From the NCBI RefSeq assembly GCF_963675165.1, contig NC_087379.1:4853442-4917441 (forward strand): a stretch of 64,000 bases of DNA, in the 5' to 3' direction. Source of the stretch: Halichondria panicea (lineage: Eukaryota > Porifera > Demospongiae > Suberitida > Halichondriidae). A program made the translations under genes and the position numbers. This document shows positions 60,641 through 64,000 of this stretch, one piece after another (position 1 is the first letter of the stretch; every line of letters starts with the position of its first letter). The notes below the pieces were generated by a model, which did not search any database, had not been told where the DNA came from, and saw nothing but the letters and a program-made list of their open reading frames with translations.

Positions 60641-61670
60641 TGCATAAAGAAATTATATGTCTAGACAGCACTTTCACAGTACCATGACCATGTTCCTGTT
60701 TTCCTCAATGCAGCTACCCAGGTTCATGATAATGATATCGCCTATTTTCCTCCCTCCCTGCTCCCTCAAAACGAGTCGCCTAGCAACAGTGGAAGTGAAG
60801 ACAGGAAGAAAAGGGGAGCTACCATTGAGAATCGAAAGCTGTGGCCAAATGGAGTCGTATATTACACCTTTTCAAGCAGATTCAATGGTAACTATGATCA
60901 TATATTGCGTTATAACTATGCTTGTACATTAACAAACCCTAGGGGCTTGTACAGTGTTGTAGTTGGGAGCATAATCTACTAAGATCATCTCAAGAACGAG
61001 TCCAAGGTTCAGTGTATGTATAGTTCCCCTACCAACGCCTGCCAACTCAATTATTTGGTGCAAAGAGCCTCTCATCCCCTAGCTTGCAGTAAGAACTACA
61101 AACGTAAAGCTCTAGTCTAGTGACTCCAAGAGTTGTTTGTGCCAAAAGCTCGACTTACACACACATGAATGAACAGAAGGAAACATGTGTTGGCTCTATT
61201 CTGTGGTTTCTATAACAGCACTTTGTTGTGCTCTTCAAAACCTCCGCTATTTGTGGGTGTAGTAGTGGAAGGAGTAGAGGTAGTCAACTGGTGAATCACC
61301 ATAAATGATTATGCTGTCCATGATTTAATGCTGTTGGGTTGTGACATTTTGTATGATGTATATAAGTGCATTTTATCTTAAAATAATGAATTTTAAGGAT
61401 TTGAAGTCAATGAAGGCCTGATAGGAAGAATCCTTAAAATATGAACTAAGCGGAATAATAACAACATTATGTCAGGATAATTCGACCAACTGAGCTCACG
61501 ATGCTGCACCTCTTGCAATAATCAGTGGCATGTATATTCTCTTAATTACCTGCAGCTGCTGAAAGGAGACAGATACTGGAGGCAATGAAGCATTGGGAAG
61601 ACCACACCTGCATTAGATTCAAACAACGCTCAAACCAGCCGCACTATGTCAACTTCTTCCCAGGAGCAGG

Positions 61671-62733
61671 GTAAGAGCTTTCTATTGTAATATAGTACTA
61701 ATATGTAAGTATTGTCATTGACAAACCAACAAATTAACAAGTCTTGGCTGTGTGTATTGTTCAGTACCATATAATTGTGAGATTGTTTTACCCTCAGCTG
61801 GTGTGTCTAGGAATCACTCTTAGTAACAAACAGAAGATGTAATAGTGCACAAAGAGAACAATAAAAAGGCCTTCCTGGCGGTATAGCTTGGCAACCCTAA
61901 TTGCACAGTTGTGTGGGCACTTTCATGTCAGGGGGGTACTTTTAAGACTGGGGGGTTGCTGTTTGTGTCTAAATTCTAGTGGGCCATGATTTTGAACCTT
62001 TATATGCAGTGGCATGCACTTATGAGGTTGTAGCTAGTGGGAGGAAATTTCTCTAATATGACCTTCAACTCTTTAATTTGTGATATCCTTACCAAGTATC
62101 GGTAATTTTCCACTGGCTTCAAGTCTCCTTTGAAATATAATTACACCACCTGCATACACCACCTGCGTACACACATTGTTTGCGTGTGTTTATTCAACCT
62201 CCCACTTTCCTTTCCGATGATGTGGTGAACCTTACCGCGTCCTTAGCCATTGCATGGCTTTACGAGTGCATGCACTGCTTATGGTAGTGAGGACATAGTT
62301 ATTGCTTTCCAATTATTAGCTGGGGATTTGTTTGGATGTTTTTGAATTCATTACTGCACTAAATATAGTGTAGATACATGTGTACTAGCTGTCATGACCA
62401 TGCGTGTCATTATAGTTATTGCTTTCAATTATTAGCTGGGGATTTGTTTGAATTCATTCATTACTGCACTAAATATAGTGTAGGATACATGTGTACTAGC
62501 TGTCATGACATGCGTGTCAATAAATTTGGTTTGTGAGTTGATTTGCCTGTAATCCACATAATTATATGGACAATATTACCAACTCATTGACACCTTTATA
62601 TAGAATTACGTAGCAGCTCACAACTTGTTCTGTCTATACTCCTAATCTGATGACTTGAGCGCTGTAACCCTAACAATCTGTATGACATCACACATCTTGC
62701 TGGCTCATCCTATAAACTAACCATCTCATCCAG
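61671..62733. other. Deleted ast4 intron region, copy 2
   Basis: Joins copy 1 sequence near 25020, 25681 and 27308 after deletions; includes a ~100-bp direct duplication (TTATTGCTTTC...GTCATGACATGCGTGTCA) at 62297..62520. No exon. Confidence 0.5.
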
Positions 62734-62956
62734 GCACCAGTGCGTCAAGGATTACATCAAAGTGTTTAATAATCTCCATGGAAGCGGGGATGGCCAAGTG
62801 ATTTGCGCCTAGCTTGTGGTAAGGAAAACCTTTCTATATATAGTCTGTCTTGTTTTTATTGTGGACAAACCCATTTGCACTCCCTCACAGTCTGCTCACA
62901 GTAATTAGTACCTCTTCATATAACATAAACACAGCACTGATTCCCAGATGTATATA

Positions 62957-63259
62957 TACAGTAGAACCTCCATTATCCGGCCCTCCATTATCCGGAACCT
63001 CGATTATCCGGCTTGGCAGTTTTCTTGTTATCAGATCAGAAAATGGGGGTGTCCCTCAAACGCGCATGCGCGTTGCAGCTGTTACAATGGAGACATGCCT
63101 GCTTATCTTTTGCGCATGCGCAGACAACCATGTGGCACTGTTGTTTATCAATAAAGTGGGTGGATCAAGGCGTAGTTTATCTATTCGATTATCCGGCGTA
63201 TTCACTTATCCGGCCTGCTTCTGGAACCAAGGTGTCCGGATAATCGAGGTTCTACTGTA
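62957..63259. mobile_element. pogo/Tigger-like MITE, TA target, copy 2 only
   Basis: CAGTAGAACCTCCATTATCC at the left and GGATAATCGAGGTTCTACTG at the right, flanked by TA, with inner ATTATCCGG repeats. Copy 1 has the empty TA near 31584..31596. The ORFs that cross it are not related to a transposase. Confidence 0.8.
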
Positions 63260-64000
63260 GTCATATATGGAAATAGAGCTGTAGGTTTTTCCCATTAATT
63301 TTCTCTGGTTCTTTCACATAGAAATGCCCAGCCGCTGCGTTTGTCCTACATCCCAGCTAGTAACCATTAGCACACTAGAGCCACGTACAGCCATAGCAAT
63401 GATTGTCTAAGAACGCTCATTGAAGTATAATATGCAGTCTGTGTTTTGCTCTGTGCTGCATCCCTCTCACATCAAATAGTCATAGCAATTGTCACTACAA
63501 AATTGTGTGGAACTGCATTATCCGAGACCCATTTGCAATGTTTTCACAATTATGCTGAACTAGTTAACTGTCAGAACAAAAATCGAAGCATGTAAATGTG
63601 GTGTGTTTATAGCTATTTTCTTTATGTGAACTTAAAAGTGCTCTGTCAGGTTCCCAATTTGCAATGCTATGAAAGCATGATCAAAACTCTAAGTACGTAT
63701 AGCCGGAGAGAAACCTGATCTCTTGCACAGATAAAAGTATTGCTGCACAAGCAAACTATGACAGCCACAGCTATAAGAGAGACTCAAAGTAGTCATATAT
63801 GGTTCTGTACAAAAGGTGAATACGTTTTGGCTTCAGTTTGTTTGTGAAAGTGTTTGAAAACTTTCCTTTGATGATATTCGATGTTCAATATTTCAACTTT
63901 AATGGTATCTGTTGCATGCTGTATTTTCAAAGGTGAATATGCTGTAATCAATGATGTAGTCTGAGATATGTCAGGATGTGACTTAATACCATTTTGTGTT
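63260..64000. other. Copy 2 equivalent of ~31600..32330, no gene seen
   Basis: Intron-like sequence aligning with the right part of ast4 intron 6. No exon within the window. Confidence 0.6.

Larger units (their letters stand above)
57675..62812 (+). pseudogene. ast4 remnant, catalytic exon deleted (copy 2)
   Basis: Exon 1 57675..57789 (signal peptide), exon 2 60714..60887 (propeptide, RKKR, LWPNGVVYY), exon 3 61556..61670, then a fragment of exon 6 (62734..62812) that runs into TAG. Exons 4 and 5 (copy 1 25937..27308) and everything from mid exon 6 are deleted. Exon 2 is longer than in copy 1 (174 versus 147 nt) and begins after a good CAATGCAG acceptor with ATQVHDNDIAYF, which aligns with the ast1 propeptide segment around HIGDMAF; this looks ancestral. 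No zinc motif remains. Confidence 0.85.
38391..64000. repeat. Tandem segmental duplication, copy 2 (continues past window)
   Basis: This is the second copy of the block that starts at position 1. It carries an additional 4.8-kb segment (about 40758..45537) that is a further partial copy of the ast1 region, and it lacks several large pieces of copy 1: most of ast3, ast4 exons 4 and 5, and about 3.4 kb between ast4 exon 6 and the 31430 region. Almost all gene-breaking lesions in the window lie here. Confidence 0.9.

Noticed and set aside
62850-63260. 136-codon open frame on the plus strand
   Set aside because: Spans the border of a pogo-like MITE that is absent from copy 1; the sequence is not transposase-like.

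Overview
The window is metazoan nuclear DNA. Genes are split into short exons with GT..AG introns, exon borders are almost all phase 1, and the products are secreted multidomain proteins (signal peptide, astacin protease, CUB, EGF, Thr/Pro-rich linkers). The sequence is AT-rich and crowded with small inverted-repeat transposons. A marine invertebrate, most likely a sponge, fits best; the species cannot be fixed from the sequence.

The largest feature is a tandem duplication. Position 1 matches position 38391, and the match runs, with indels, to the window end. Copy 1 is 1..38390 and copy 2 is 38391..64000 (continuing outside). Copy 1 holds: the 3' end of a FOXRED1-like oxidoreductase gene (+, 66..1738); three intact astacin genes on the minus strand, here called ast1 (2364..6290), ast2 (8230..12236) and ast3 (13955..18538); and a divergent, decayed ast4 on the plus strand (19364..34115). 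The long introns and 3' flank of ast4 are full of transposons.

Copy 2 repeats this order with heavy damage: FOXRED1 has a frameshift and a nonsense codon; an extra catalytic-domain-less ast1 relic (40758..42822) carries one more CUB than ast1; the second ast1 (45538..49427) has a 2-bp frameshift; ast2 (51013..54262) is intact but 252 codons shorter in its last exon; ast3 is reduced to its first and last exon ends; ast4 lacks its catalytic exon. Only ast2 is open in both copies. The two copies may be true tandem paralogues or two haplotypes joined in assembly; sequence alone does not decide.

The astacins resemble the BMP1/tolloid group (propeptide ending in a basic site, HExxHxxGxxH zinc motif, SxMHY Met-turn, then CUB and EGF modules) but differ in having long Thr/Pro-rich linkers between the C-terminal CUBs. 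They should be secreted zinc proteases whose CUB/EGF tails select substrates or matrix partners. The number of CUB and EGF modules differs between copies, showing active exon-internal and whole-exon duplication and deletion.

Because the copies align, many transposon insertions can be seen as filled and empty sites with exact target duplications: 9-bp (Mutator-like foldback), 5-bp (hAT-like), TTAA (piggyBac-like) and TA (Tc1/mariner and pogo-like).
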